This document shows, piece after piece, positions 32,863 to 41,271 of a stretch of 51,870 nucleotides of DNA (position 1 is the first letter of the stretch; the number at the start of each line of letters is the position of its first letter). Made by a program: the position numbers and the translations under genes. The notes under the pieces were generated by a model, which saw nothing but the letters and a program-made list of their open reading frames with translations, did not search any database and was not told the DNA's origin. The stretch is from Sphingobacteriia bacterium (GTDB lineage Bacteria; Bacteroidota; Bacteroidia; Chitinophagales; Chitinophagaceae), in NCBI GenBank assembly GCA_015999745.1, contig JAECQP010000022.1, forward strand, positions 1-51,870. Reading direction: 5' to 3'.

Positions 32863-33408
32863 ATGCAAGCACTAACAAAAAGAAGGAAAGAGGTCAGCCG
32901 GGAGCCGATGACTTTTATGGAAAGAATCTATATTCCTTCTATCCTCAAAGGCATGGGCATTACCTTCAGTCACCTTTTCAAAAAGCAGCCAACCATTCAA
33001 TACCCTGAACAGAAACGTGAATTCAGCCCTGTTTTCCGCGGATTGCATGTACTGAACAGAGATGAGGAAGGACGTGAGCGCTGTACTGCCTGCGGGTTAT
33101 GTGCAGTAGCCTGCCCGGCCGAAGCCATTACAATGGAGGCGGCAGAGCGTATGGAGGGAGAAGAAAATAAATACCGCGAAGAGAAATACGCAGCAAAGTA
33201 TGAGATCAATATGCTTCGTTGTATTTTCTGCGGGTTGTGCGAGGAAGCCTGTCCAAAAGATGCCATTTACCTGAGTGAAACTTTTGCCCCGGCAAATTTT
33301 AATAGGAAAGGATTTGTTTACGGTAAGGAAGATCTGTTGATTCCGGATCCTACCACGGAACCTGAAGCATATGCAAAGGCAAAAGGTCAACCAAGGGCTA
33401 ACAATTAA
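32863..33408 (+). CDS. nuoI: NADH-quinone oxidoreductase subunit I
   Basis: 181 residues. Two ferredoxin-type cluster motifs: CTACGLCAVACP near 74-85 and CIFCGLCEEACP near 120-131, which hold N6a and N6b. A linker of about 20 charged residues between them (ERMEGEENKYREEKYAAKYE) is slightly longer than in E. coli. The N-terminal amphipathic helix (FMERIYIPSILKGMGITFSH) anchors it to the membrane. It passes electrons toward N2 in NuoB. Confidence 0.96.
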   Translation: MQALTKRRKEVSREPMTFMERIYIPSILKGMGITFSHLFKKQPTIQYPEQKREFSPVFRGLHVLNRDEEGRERCTACGLCAVACPAEAITMEAAERMEGEENKYREEKYAAKYEINMLRCIFCGLCEEACPKDAIYLSETFAPANFNRKGFVYGKEDLLIPDPTTEPEAYAKAKGQPRANN

Positions 33409-33427
33409 TCATTGGTAATTCAATAAG

Positions 33428-33931
33428 ATGAATACGATTCAAGTATTATTTTTCTTTTTAAGCGTACTGGCCATATTCAGTGCTGTAATGGTATTGGTAA
33501 GTAAGAATCCTGTACACAGTGTATTGTGGCTGATTACAGTATTCTTTGCCATATCCGGGCACTATATTCTGCTGAACGCACAGTTTCTGGCCATTGTGAA
33601 CCTGATTGTTTATGCAGGCGCCATTATGGTATTGTTCCTGTTCGTAATCATGCTGATGAACCTGAATGCAGATTCTGAGCCCCGCAAAAATCTCTGGATG
33701 AAACTGGCCGGAGTAATTTCGGGCGGATGTTTTCTGATGGTGTTGATTTCGCTGGTGCGTCAAACAATAGAACTGACCGGAAAAACTGCCCTGATGAAGG
33801 AAGGAAATATCGGTTTGATCAAGAACCTGGGTAAAGCCCTGTTCACAGATTTTGTAATTCCTTTCGAAATCAGCAGTGTGTTGTTCCTGAGTGCGATGGT
33901 GGGAGCTGTTGTAATAGGAAAGAAAGATTAA
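33428..33931 (+). CDS. nuoJ: NADH-quinone oxidoreductase subunit J
   Basis: 167 residues with five predicted helices. The ND6-type signature is [20 protein letters not shown] near 48-67, including the conserved YAGA of helix 3, which flexes during coupling. The C-terminal part ([18 protein letters not shown]) is typical. It lies 19 bp after nuoI and 19 bp before nuoK. Confidence 0.94.
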   Translation: MNTIQVLFFFLSVLAIFSAVMVLVSKNPVHSVLWLITVFFAISGHYILLNAQFLAIVNLIVYAGAIMVLFLFVIMLMNLNADSEPRKNLWMKLAGVISGGCFLMVLISLVRQTIELTGKTALMKEGNIGLIKNLGKALFTDFVIPFEISSVLFLSAMVGAVVIGKKD

Positions 33932-33950
33932 ATATTATCAAATTCAGCAT

Positions 33951-34286
33951 ATGCCAATACAATACTATATCTACTTCTGTTTAGCGCTTTTTTCGATTGG
34001 TATCATCGGGGTACTGACCAGGAAAAACGCGATCATTGTTTTCATGTGTGTGGAGCTGATGCTGAACGCGGTAAACCTGCTGCTGGTTGCATTCTCCAAA
34101 ATGCATCATGGTGCGGCGCTGGCAGCCAACCCTGCAACCACTGCCGGAGTTGACGGGCAGCTGTTTGTGTTTTTTATCATGGTGGTAGCGGCTGCGGAAG
34201 TAAGTGTGGGATTGGCCATTATTGTAATGATGTACCGGAACACGCATTCAGTGGACATTAACTTTTTGAACAGATTGAAAAATTAA
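33951..34286 (+). CDS. nuoK: NADH-quinone oxidoreductase subunit K
   Basis: 111 residues, three helices. The proton-path glutamate is in [17 protein letters not shown] near 32-48 and the second in [16 protein letters not shown] near 74-89, both hallmark ND4L positions. It ends 1 bp before nuoL, so the two are translated together. Confidence 0.95.
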   Translation: MPIQYYIYFCLALFSIGIIGVLTRKNAIIVFMCVELMLNAVNLLLVAFSKMHHGAALAANPATTAGVDGQLFVFFIMVVAAAEVSVGLAIIVMMYRNTHSVDINFLNRLKN

Positions 34287-34287
34287 T

Positions 34288-36231
34288 ATGAGTAAGATAG
34301 CATTTTTAGTTCCACTTTTCCCTTTACTGGGATTTCTGATCAACGGTTTGGGCAGGAAGTCGCTGTCGAAATCTGCTATTGGAATCATAGGTTCCGGAGC
34401 AATTCTACTTTCTTTCCTCACATCCTGCTACCTGTTTACACAGGTTGCTGCAGGTGCAGGAGAAGGCCGGCCTTTTGAAACGGTTGTTACCTTATTTAAC
34501 TTTATTTCGGTAGATGCGTTTACCATACCGTTTGCTTTCCAGGTAGATCAGCTGTCTGTTTTATTTCTGCTGATCATCACCGGAATCAGTTTCCTGATTC
34601 ACCTGTATTCCACGGCTTACATGAAAGAGGAGGAGTCTCATCACTATGGAAGGTATTTTGCTTATCTCAACCTCTTTGTTTTCTCCATGTTGCTCCTGGT
34701 AATGGGCGCCAACTATGTGATCATGTTCATAGGCTGGGAGGGCGTAGGTCTTTGTTCTTACCTGCTGATCGGATACTGGTTTAAAAACAACGATTATAAT
34801 TACGCTGCCAGGAAAGCGTTTATCATGAACCGCATCGGAGACCTTGGTTTTCTGCTGGCTGTATTCTGGTTATTGTTCAGGCTGGGTACAGTAAACTATG
34901 GAGATGTATTTGCGAATGCAGGTAATCTCTCTGCCGCAGATATCACCGGTATCACCACATTGCTCTTTATCGGTGCAATGGGTAAGAGTGCGCAGATTCC
35001 ATTGTATACCTGGTTGCCCGATGCCATGGCGGGTCCTACACCGGTATCTGCCCTGATCCATGCAGCGACCATGGTTACCGCAGGTGTTTATATGATAGCG
35101 CGCAGCAACATATTATATACCCTGGCGCCGGCAACACAAACACTGGTAGCGGTGATTGGTCTGAGCACAGCCATATTTGCTGCAACCATAGCGCTGAAGC
35201 AAAATGATATTAAAAAAGTACTGGCTTATTCTACAGTGAGCCAGTTGGGTTATATGTTCCTCGGATTGGGCGTCGGTGCCTATACAGGTGCAGTGTTCCA
35301 TGTAATGACCCATGCTTTCTTCAAAGCCTTGTTGTTCCTTGGCGCAGGCTCGGTTATTCATGCCATGCACCACGAACAGGATATCCGCAAAATGGGGAAT
35401 CTCAAAAAGTATATGCCGGTGACGCATATCACGTTCCTGCTGGCCTGCCTGGCCATTGCCGGTATTCCTCCATTCTCCGGTTTCTTCTCTAAGGATGAGA
35501 TTCTGGCAGCGGCCTTTACGGTAAATCCGCTTTACTATTACCTGGGAGTTGCAGGCGCGTTGATGACTGCATTTTATATGTTCCGTTTGTACACCATGAC
35601 CTTCCTCGGTCAATTCAGGGGTACACACGAGCAGGAGCACCATTTACATGAGAGCCCTTCGGCCATGACCATCCCATTGATTGTACTGGCCATCCTTTCA
35701 GTAGTGGGCGGTTTCATAGGTATTCCGGAAGCCATAGCGGCAAACAGCCACTGGCTGGAACATTTCCTGGCGCCAGTATTTGCGGAGTCCGCAAAGCTGT
35801 CGGAAGCGCATCACCTGAGCCATTCACAGGAATACATCATGATGGGAACGGCCACCGTACTGATCCTGGGGGTGATTTTATATGCAGTGGGCAGGTTTAA
35901 AAAGTACACAGGTGAAAATGAACAGGAGGAGCAGGGCCTTGGAAAAGTACTGGCCAACAAATGGTACATTGATGAGTTGTACAACACCGTCATTGTAAAT
36001 CCGCTGAATGCATTTGCCGGGTTCTGTAAAAATGTGATTGAGAAGAGTGGCATTGATGGCGCGGTAAATGGTGTTGGCAAATTGGTGGCCTATGGTTCAA
36101 GACAGCTGCGTTTGGTACAAAGCGGCCAGGTAAGCAGTTATGTATTGATCATGGTACTGGCGATGGTGGTATTCTTCCTGGTCTGGTTCAATGATGCAAC
36201 CATCATCCGGTTTTTCAATAAATTATTTTAA
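34288..36231 (+). CDS. nuoL: NADH-quinone oxidoreductase subunit L
   Basis: 647 residues, the distal antiporter-like subunit with the long lateral helix at its C-terminus. Landmarks include the conserved GWEGVGLCSYLLIGYW near 148-163, the lysine helices around AMGKSAQIPLYTWLPDAM near 230-247 and HAFFKALLFLGAGSVIHAMH near 342-361. The C-terminal part (about 520-647) contains an amphipathic stretch and a final helix. It pumps protons at the tip of the membrane arm. Confidence 0.97.
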   Translation: MSKIAFLVPLFPLLGFLINGLGRKSLSKSAIGIIGSGAILLSFLTSCYLFTQVAAGAGEGRPFETVVTLFNFISVDAFTIPFAFQVDQLSVLFLLIITGISFLIHLYSTAYMKEEESHHYGRYFAYLNLFVFSMLLLVMGANYVIMFIGWEGVGLCSYLLIGYWFKNNDYNYAARKAFIMNRIGDLGFLLAVFWLLFRLGTVNYGDVFANAGNLSAADITGITTLLFIGAMGKSAQIPLYTWLPDAMAGPTPVSALIHAATMVTAGVYMIARSNILYTLAPATQTLVAVIGLSTAIFAATIALKQNDIKKVLAYSTVSQLGYMFLGLGVGAYTGAVFHVMTHAFFKALLFLGAGSVIHAMHHEQDIRKMGNLKKYMPVTHITFLLACLAIAGIPPFSGFFSKDEILAAAFTVNPLYYYLGVAGALMTAFYMFRLYTMTFLGQFRGTHEQEHHLHESPSAMTIPLIVLAILSVVGGFIGIPEAIAANSHWLEHFLAPVFAESAKLSEAHHLSHSQEYIMMGTATVLILGVILYAVGRFKKYTGENEQEEQGLGKVLANKWYIDELYNTVIVNPLNAFAGFCKNVIEKSGIDGAVNGVGKLVAYGSRQLRLVQSGQVSSYVLIMVLAMVVFFLVWFNDATIIRFFNKLF

Positions 36232-36257
36232 TTCGTTCATTAAGTATCTCCGCAACA

Positions 36258-37685
36258 ATGATAGCCTTATTACTCATATTAATCCCTTTAGCAGCAGGAC
36301 TGGTTTCCTTTGCTATGAAACAGGGTTCTGCAGCAAAGAATCTTTCCTTACTGGCATCGGTAGTGACGCTGGCATTGGCATTAGCCGCAGTCAGCACGTC
36401 TTCTGCCATTGTATATGATGTGGCCTGGCTGAACGACCTGGGGAGCCGGTTTACATTAAAGATGGACGGACTGAGCAAATTGCTTGCACTGCTTACTGCA
36501 GTATCCTATCCATTGATCTTTGCCGCTGTTTACAACAATGAGTATAAAAAGCCAACTTCTTTTTACGGGCTGATGCTGCTGGCGCAGGCCGGTTTGATGG
36601 GTGTGTTCCTGGCGGCAGATGTGTTGCTGTTTTATTTCTTCTGGGAACTTGCACTGATCCCTGTTTACTTTCTCTCTTCCATCTGGGGAGGGGAGAAACG
36701 AATTGCCGTTACTTTTAAATTCTTTGTATATACTTTTTTAGGTTCCCTGCTGATGCTTGCAGGAATCCTGTTTGTGTATTTCCAGACTGCCAGCCATTCA
36801 TTTGCAATGGATGCTTTCTACCAGGTTAAACTGAGCGGTGCACAGCAGACAGTTGCTTTCTGGTTATTCTTTATTGCCTTCGCCATCAAGATGCCCATCT
36901 TCCCGCTGCACACCTGGCAGCCGGATACATATGAGCAATCTCCTACAGCCACTACCATGATCCTGAGTGGGGTGATGGTGAAAATGGGATTATTTGCCGT
37001 GGTACGCTGGCTCCTGCCTTTATTTCCACTGGCTACGGAACAGTTTGGTGATGTGGTGATGATCCTTTCCATTATAGGCATGTTGTATGCATCGCTGATT
37101 GCTATCCGGCAGGATGATATCAAGCGACTGATCGCTTATTCCTCCATAGCGCATATAGGCCTGATGTGTGCGGCCTTATTCTCCGGCAGTAAGTCCGGAG
37201 CTGAAGGAGCCATGATCCAAATGTTCAGCCATGGTATCAACGTGATTGGAATGTGGATCATTGCCGATCAGATTGAACAGAAGCTCGGCACCCGTAAAAT
37301 GAGTGAACTGGGCGGACTGGCGCAAAAAGCTCCTGCAATGGCCATTTTATTGGTGGTGATGGCGCTGGCTAATATTGCCCTGCCGCTTACCAATGCGTTC
37401 ATTGGAGAATTCCTGATGTTTAGCGGAATCTTCCAGCACAGCATGTGGATGGCTGCGGCAGCTGGTATCAGCATTATCCTGGCGGCGGTTTATACATTGA
37501 ATATGGTGCAGAAAGTGATTTACGGATCCCTCAGTACTGTTAGCGCCAATGCAGCAGACATCGGCGGAAATGTAAAACTGGCGTTGATCGTAATTGCTGT
37601 GGTAATTATTGTATTCGGTGTGTTTCCGCAACCAATGATCGACTTAACAAAAGATACAGTAGCAGGCTTATTTGTAAAAAAGTAA
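36258..37685 (+). CDS. nuoM: NADH-quinone oxidoreductase subunit M
   Basis: 475 residues, fourteen antiporter-type helices. The channel glutamate lies in FFWELALIPVYFLSSIWGG near 129-147. The conserved lysine helix reads AFAIKMPIFPLHTWQPD near 208-224, and SSIAHIGLM near 295 is typical of ND4. It follows nuoL after 26 bp and precedes nuoN by 18 bp. Confidence 0.97.
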   Translation: MIALLLILIPLAAGLVSFAMKQGSAAKNLSLLASVVTLALALAAVSTSSAIVYDVAWLNDLGSRFTLKMDGLSKLLALLTAVSYPLIFAAVYNNEYKKPTSFYGLMLLAQAGLMGVFLAADVLLFYFFWELALIPVYFLSSIWGGEKRIAVTFKFFVYTFLGSLLMLAGILFVYFQTASHSFAMDAFYQVKLSGAQQTVAFWLFFIAFAIKMPIFPLHTWQPDTYEQSPTATTMILSGVMVKMGLFAVVRWLLPLFPLATEQFGDVVMILSIIGMLYASLIAIRQDDIKRLIAYSSIAHIGLMCAALFSGSKSGAEGAMIQMFSHGINVIGMWIIADQIEQKLGTRKMSELGGLAQKAPAMAILLVVMALANIALPLTNAFIGEFLMFSGIFQHSMWMAAAAGISIILAAVYTLNMVQKVIYGSLSTVSANAADIGGNVKLALIVIAVVIIVFGVFPQPMIDLTKDTVAGLFVKK

Positions 37686-37703
37686 ATGAACATCTAACGT
37701 ATT

Positions 37704-39092
37704 ATGAACGCAATTATATTTTCAGCTGTTTTGGGTGTGGTGATGATGTTCAGTGGCATCATACTCCGCAATAAATCTGCAGTTACTACAACGGCAATTG
37801 TTTCCCTGCTGGTTTTATTACTGGCCAATCTTTGTAATAGTTACAGTGTGTTTTCCATCAATATCGATACACATGGCCTGTTGCATTTTAATAAGTTCGG
37901 ACTGTTCTTCAACTCCATTCTGATTGCTGCTACCTTACTGTTTGTATTGCTCAGCGGAAAGGATATTGAAAAAGCAGGGGCCAATGTATCCGATTATTAT
38001 GCCCTGATCTTTTTTGTACTTTGTGGTACCAGTATTCTTACCTCCTTCAACGGATTACTGATGCTGTTCCTGGGAATTGAGATCATGACCATTCCTTTGT
38101 ACATTCTGACCGGAGCGGAAAAACGCAACCTGAAAAGTAATGAAGCTTCCCTGAAATACTTCCTGATGGGTTGTTTTTCTACCGGCATCATGCTGATGGG
38201 TATTGCACTGGTATATGGAGCAACCGGATCATTCTCCCTGAATGTAGCAGCTTCTTCTCCGGCATCTGCCGGAATGCCTGCTTCCTCCTTTTTACAAATG
38301 GCGGGTTTAATACTGTTATTTGTATCCATGTGTTTTAAAGTATCTGCGGCTCCGTTCCATTTCTGGACCCCGGATGTATACGATGGCGCACCAAGTGTAT
38401 TTACTTCATTCATGGCAACCATTGTAAAGGCAGCCGGGTTCTTTGCGTTTCTGAACCTGTTCGAATCCAATGCACAACTGCTGGGACCAACCTGGAAGCT
38501 CCTGATGTCTTTTGTAATCATCGCTACCCTGCTGATCGGTAATATTACAGCGGTGTTCCAGCAGAGCATCAAGCGAATGATGGCCTATTCCAGTATTGCA
38601 CAGGCGGGTTTCATGTTGTTTGCATTGTATAGTTTCAACGATTTGGCCAAGGAAGGGATCCTGCTGTATGCAGTAGCATATTGCTTGGCTACCATCGGAT
38701 TCTTTGCGGTGCTGATTAAAGTGAAGGACTATACATTCGATGGCTTCAACGGACTGGCAAAAACCCAGCCTGTTCTTGCATTCAGTGCAACCGTATTCCT
38801 GATGTCTTTGGCAGGGATCCCCTTAACTGCAGGTTTCTTTGCAAAATACTATATGCTGGCATCTGTGGTGAAATCCGGCGGTTCCCTGTGGATTGTTGTA
38901 GTTGCGGTGCTTTTTGCAGCCATTAGCGTGTATTACTACTTCAAAGTAATCCAGGCCATGTACTTCCGGGAGGGCGAGCCGGAAACGCTGGAAATCACCG
39001 GTTCATTCAAAACCGGCCTGGTTCTGGTAGCCGCTGCTGTAATATTGGTCGGCGTTCTTCCCTCAATAGTGCTCAATTGGTTCTATTTTTAA
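37704..39092 (+). CDS. nuoN: NADH-quinone oxidoreductase subunit N
   Basis: 462 residues, ND2-type antiporter subunit. It carries FLGIEIMTIPLYILTGAEKR near 126-145 with the conserved glutamate, MCFKVSAAPFHFWTPDVYDG near 210-229 with the lysine, and AYSSIAQAGFM near 291-301. It is the last gene of the nuo operon. The 88 bp that follow hold no clear terminator. Confidence 0.97.
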   Translation: MNAIIFSAVLGVVMMFSGIILRNKSAVTTTAIVSLLVLLLANLCNSYSVFSINIDTHGLLHFNKFGLFFNSILIAATLLFVLLSGKDIEKAGANVSDYYALIFFVLCGTSILTSFNGLLMLFLGIEIMTIPLYILTGAEKRNLKSNEASLKYFLMGCFSTGIMLMGIALVYGATGSFSLNVAASSPASAGMPASSFLQMAGLILLFVSMCFKVSAAPFHFWTPDVYDGAPSVFTSFMATIVKAAGFFAFLNLFESNAQLLGPTWKLLMSFVIIATLLIGNITAVFQQSIKRMMAYSSIAQAGFMLFALYSFNDLAKEGILLYAVAYCLATIGFFAVLIKVKDYTFDGFNGLAKTQPVLAFSATVFLMSLAGIPLTAGFFAKYYMLASVVKSGGSLWIVVVAVLFAAISVYYYFKVIQAMYFREGEPETLEITGSFKTGLVLVAAAVILVGVLPSIVLNWFYF

Positions 39093-39180
39093 CCACTCTT
39101 CATAATTTAGCGGGCAGCATTAGCGGTTTACACAATCTCCTGTTACCTTTAAGGTGTATAGTTGATGTAAACTGAAATTC

Positions 39181-40458
39181 ATGACTGCATTTGATTCCTT
39201 TACCCTGGCCTGGCGGACTGTCCGCAGTAATAAACTAAGGGCTGGTATAACCATTGCCATCATTGCATTCGGTATAATGGCCCTCATTGGCATTATTACG
39301 GCCATAGAAGCCATGAATCAAAGCCTGAAGGAGAGTTTCTCCTCTATGGGCGCCAACGCCTTCAGCATCCGTTTTAAAGAATCCAGGGCCAGGTTCGGTC
39401 CGGGAGACGGAGACGGGGTGGAGAAAACCAAGCGCGGTCTGAAAAAGAAAAAATCTAACCTTGGTAAGCCGATCCTCCTGGTGGAAGCGGAGTTTTTCAA
39501 AGCCAATTATCTATTTCCCGGTGCTTCAGTGGCCATTTACCGCAGGGGGCCCGGTTCACAGGAATTACATTATGGTGAAAAGAAAACCAATCCGCAGATC
39601 ACCGTTTGGGGTGGAGACGAGAACTATCTTGCTGTAAATGGCTATTCCATCAACCTCGGTAGAAACCTCAACAGCCTGGATGTACAGAGCGGAAGAAACG
39701 TTTGCCTTATCGGTAGCAACGTAGCCACTAAGTTATTTGGAGATAAGCCCGAGAAATGTATTGATAGAATCATTAAGATCGGCAGCAACCCGTACAGGGT
39801 AATAGGTCTTCTGAAGAGCAAAGGCTCCAGTTCCATGCTTCGCCAGGATGATATGGTACTCACTTCTTATACCAATGTACGCAAATTTACCAATGCTGCA
39901 TCCTCCTATTTACTGGGTGTGATTGTGCAGAATATCAATGAGTTGCCGGTAGCAACGGATGAAGCAACAGCTGTTTTCAGGGCGGTACGCAAACTGGAGC
40001 CGGTGGAAGAAAGCAATTTTGCAATTGAAAAAAGCGACAAGTTTGCTGAAATGTTCATCGGGTTCCTGGCAAGTATTACCGGAGCTGCCAGTGTAATAGG
40101 GTTAATTACCCTGATCGGCGCAGCCATCGGCCTGATGAATATCATGCTGGTAGCCGTGAATGAACGCACCAAGGAAGTGGGCCTGATCAAAGCCATTGGA
40201 GGTAAAAGCAGGTATGTACGCCAGCAGTTTTTATTTGAAAGTATGATCATCAGCCTGCTCGGCGCCGTCTGCGGCATCATTCTCGGGGTGCTGGTAGGCA
40301 ACCTGTTCGGCATCATCCTCAACACCGGATTTGTGGTGCCATGGGTATGGGTGGCCATCGGCATCATTATCTGTTCCGTGGTAGGACTGGCAGCAGGGAT
40401 TTACCCTGCTATGAAAGCGGCCAGGCTCAATCCGATTGTTGCGCTGCGGTACGAGTAA
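39181..40458 (+). CDS. ABC transporter permease of the MacB/FtsX type
   Basis: 425 residues. One N-terminal helix at about 21-45 (AGITIAIIAFGIMALIGII), then a MacB-type periplasmic domain of about 230 residues, then three C-terminal helices (about 295-330, 345-380, 387-415) forming the FtsX fold with NERTKEVGLIKAIGG and the final PAMKAARLNPIVALRYE. A charged insert (VEKTKRGLKKKKSN, near 77-90) sits early in the periplasmic part. MacB-type systems move substrates across the outer membrane or act as mechanotransmitters. No ATPase gene is nearby, so it must use one encoded elsewhere. Its stop abuts the stop of the convergent neighbour. Confidence 0.88.
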   Translation: MTAFDSFTLAWRTVRSNKLRAGITIAIIAFGIMALIGIITAIEAMNQSLKESFSSMGANAFSIRFKESRARFGPGDGDGVEKTKRGLKKKKSNLGKPILLVEAEFFKANYLFPGASVAIYRRGPGSQELHYGEKKTNPQITVWGGDENYLAVNGYSINLGRNLNSLDVQSGRNVCLIGSNVATKLFGDKPEKCIDRIIKIGSNPYRVIGLLKSKGSSSMLRQDDMVLTSYTNVRKFTNAASSYLLGVIVQNINELPVATDEATAVFRAVRKLEPVEESNFAIEKSDKFAEMFIGFLASITGAASVIGLITLIGAAIGLMNIMLVAVNERTKEVGLIKAIGGKSRYVRQQFLFESMIISLLGAVCGIILGVLVGNLFGIILNTGFVVPWVWVAIGIIICSVVGLAAGIYPAMKAARLNPIVALRYE

Positions 40459-41178
40459 TTATTTGTTCTTATTGAACTCCTTCAGCTTATCGTTGATATA
40501 GTACTTGATGTCTTCCTCTGTTTTATTGGCTCTCAGCCACTCATAGGAAGGACGGTACAACTGCATGAACAGGTGCAGGGCTTCGTCTTTTAAACCGCTG
40601 TATTTGGTTACAATGGCAGGGGGGAAGCGATAGTTGATATAGGCTTCGCGTTCATTGGTTTCAAAAAAAGCCTGCGCTTTTCTTTTATTTTTTTCCTTGC
40701 GCGAAAAATGATCAATATTCAAAGCAATACCTGCACCGGAATTGGAACCGGATACCGTAGGGATTTTGTAGTTTACAATGTTTTGCATGAAATCAGCTCT
40801 TCTCTCAATACTGTCCAGCTGATAGGCACTCATACCCCTGGAAGTAACCGTTACATTGCCCAGGGAACGCACGAGCGGTGCCAGTTCCAGAAATAGGGTA
40901 TCGTTCTTCAGTAACTTCCGCTGAAAGTTGATGGTATCAAAATAATAACCAACTGCCGCAAAGGAAAGTACCTGATCATCGGCCAGTTCAATTTTAAAGA
41001 GGCCCCTGCTGTTGGTCATGACTGTTTTTTTGGTGTTGAGGTTAGACACACTGGCCAGAACCACAGGCTCTTTGGTAGCGCTGTCTCTTAAAAAACCAAC
41101 AACCATATTTTTCTTTTGCGCATGGATTGCAGTGGAAAACAACAGGATAAAAAGGAAAGAAACGGGTATACGCATCAC
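40459..41178 (-). CDS. Exported protein with carboxypeptidase-regulatory-like domain
   Basis: 239 residues. The Sec signal (MMRIPVSFLFILLFSTAIHAQ) is followed at about 24-105 by a CarboxypepD_reg-like beta-sandwich: VVGFLRDSATKEPVVLASVSN, TNSRGLFKIELADDQVLSFAA, IGYY-type strand and a PLVRSLGNVTVTSR end, as found at the N-terminus of TonB-dependent receptors. The rest (about 110-239) is helical and unassigned, ending in a tail with SYEWLRANKTEEDIKYYIND. Such stand-alone proteins are frequent in Bacteroidota; role unknown. Confidence 0.8.
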   Translation of the reverse strand: MMRIPVSFLFILLFSTAIHAQKKNMVVGFLRDSATKEPVVLASVSNLNTKKTVMTNSRGLFKIELADDQVLSFAAVGYYFDTINFQRKLLKNDTLFLELAPLVRSLGNVTVTSRGMSAYQLDSIERRADFMQNIVNYKIPTVSGSNSGAGIALNIDHFSRKEKNKRKAQAFFETNEREAYINYRFPPAIVTKYSGLKDEALHLFMQLYRPSYEWLRANKTEEDIKYYINDKLKEFNKNK

Positions 41179-41201
41179 AGGATTTTTAGCAAAGGTAGTA
41201 A

Positions 41202-41237
41202 TTAAAAAACCTCACAGGTTTTAAAGCCTGTGAGGTT
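41202..41237 (-). terminator. Terminator of the metalloprotease gene
   Basis: Perfect 11-bp stem AACCTCACAGG (41208-41218) / CCTGTGAGGTT (41227-41237) with an 8-nt loop. Read on the minus strand it is followed by TTTTTT, so it serves the gene to its right. Confidence 0.9.
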
Positions 41238-41271
41238 GATCAGAATTAACAATATTAACGGGAATCAATCC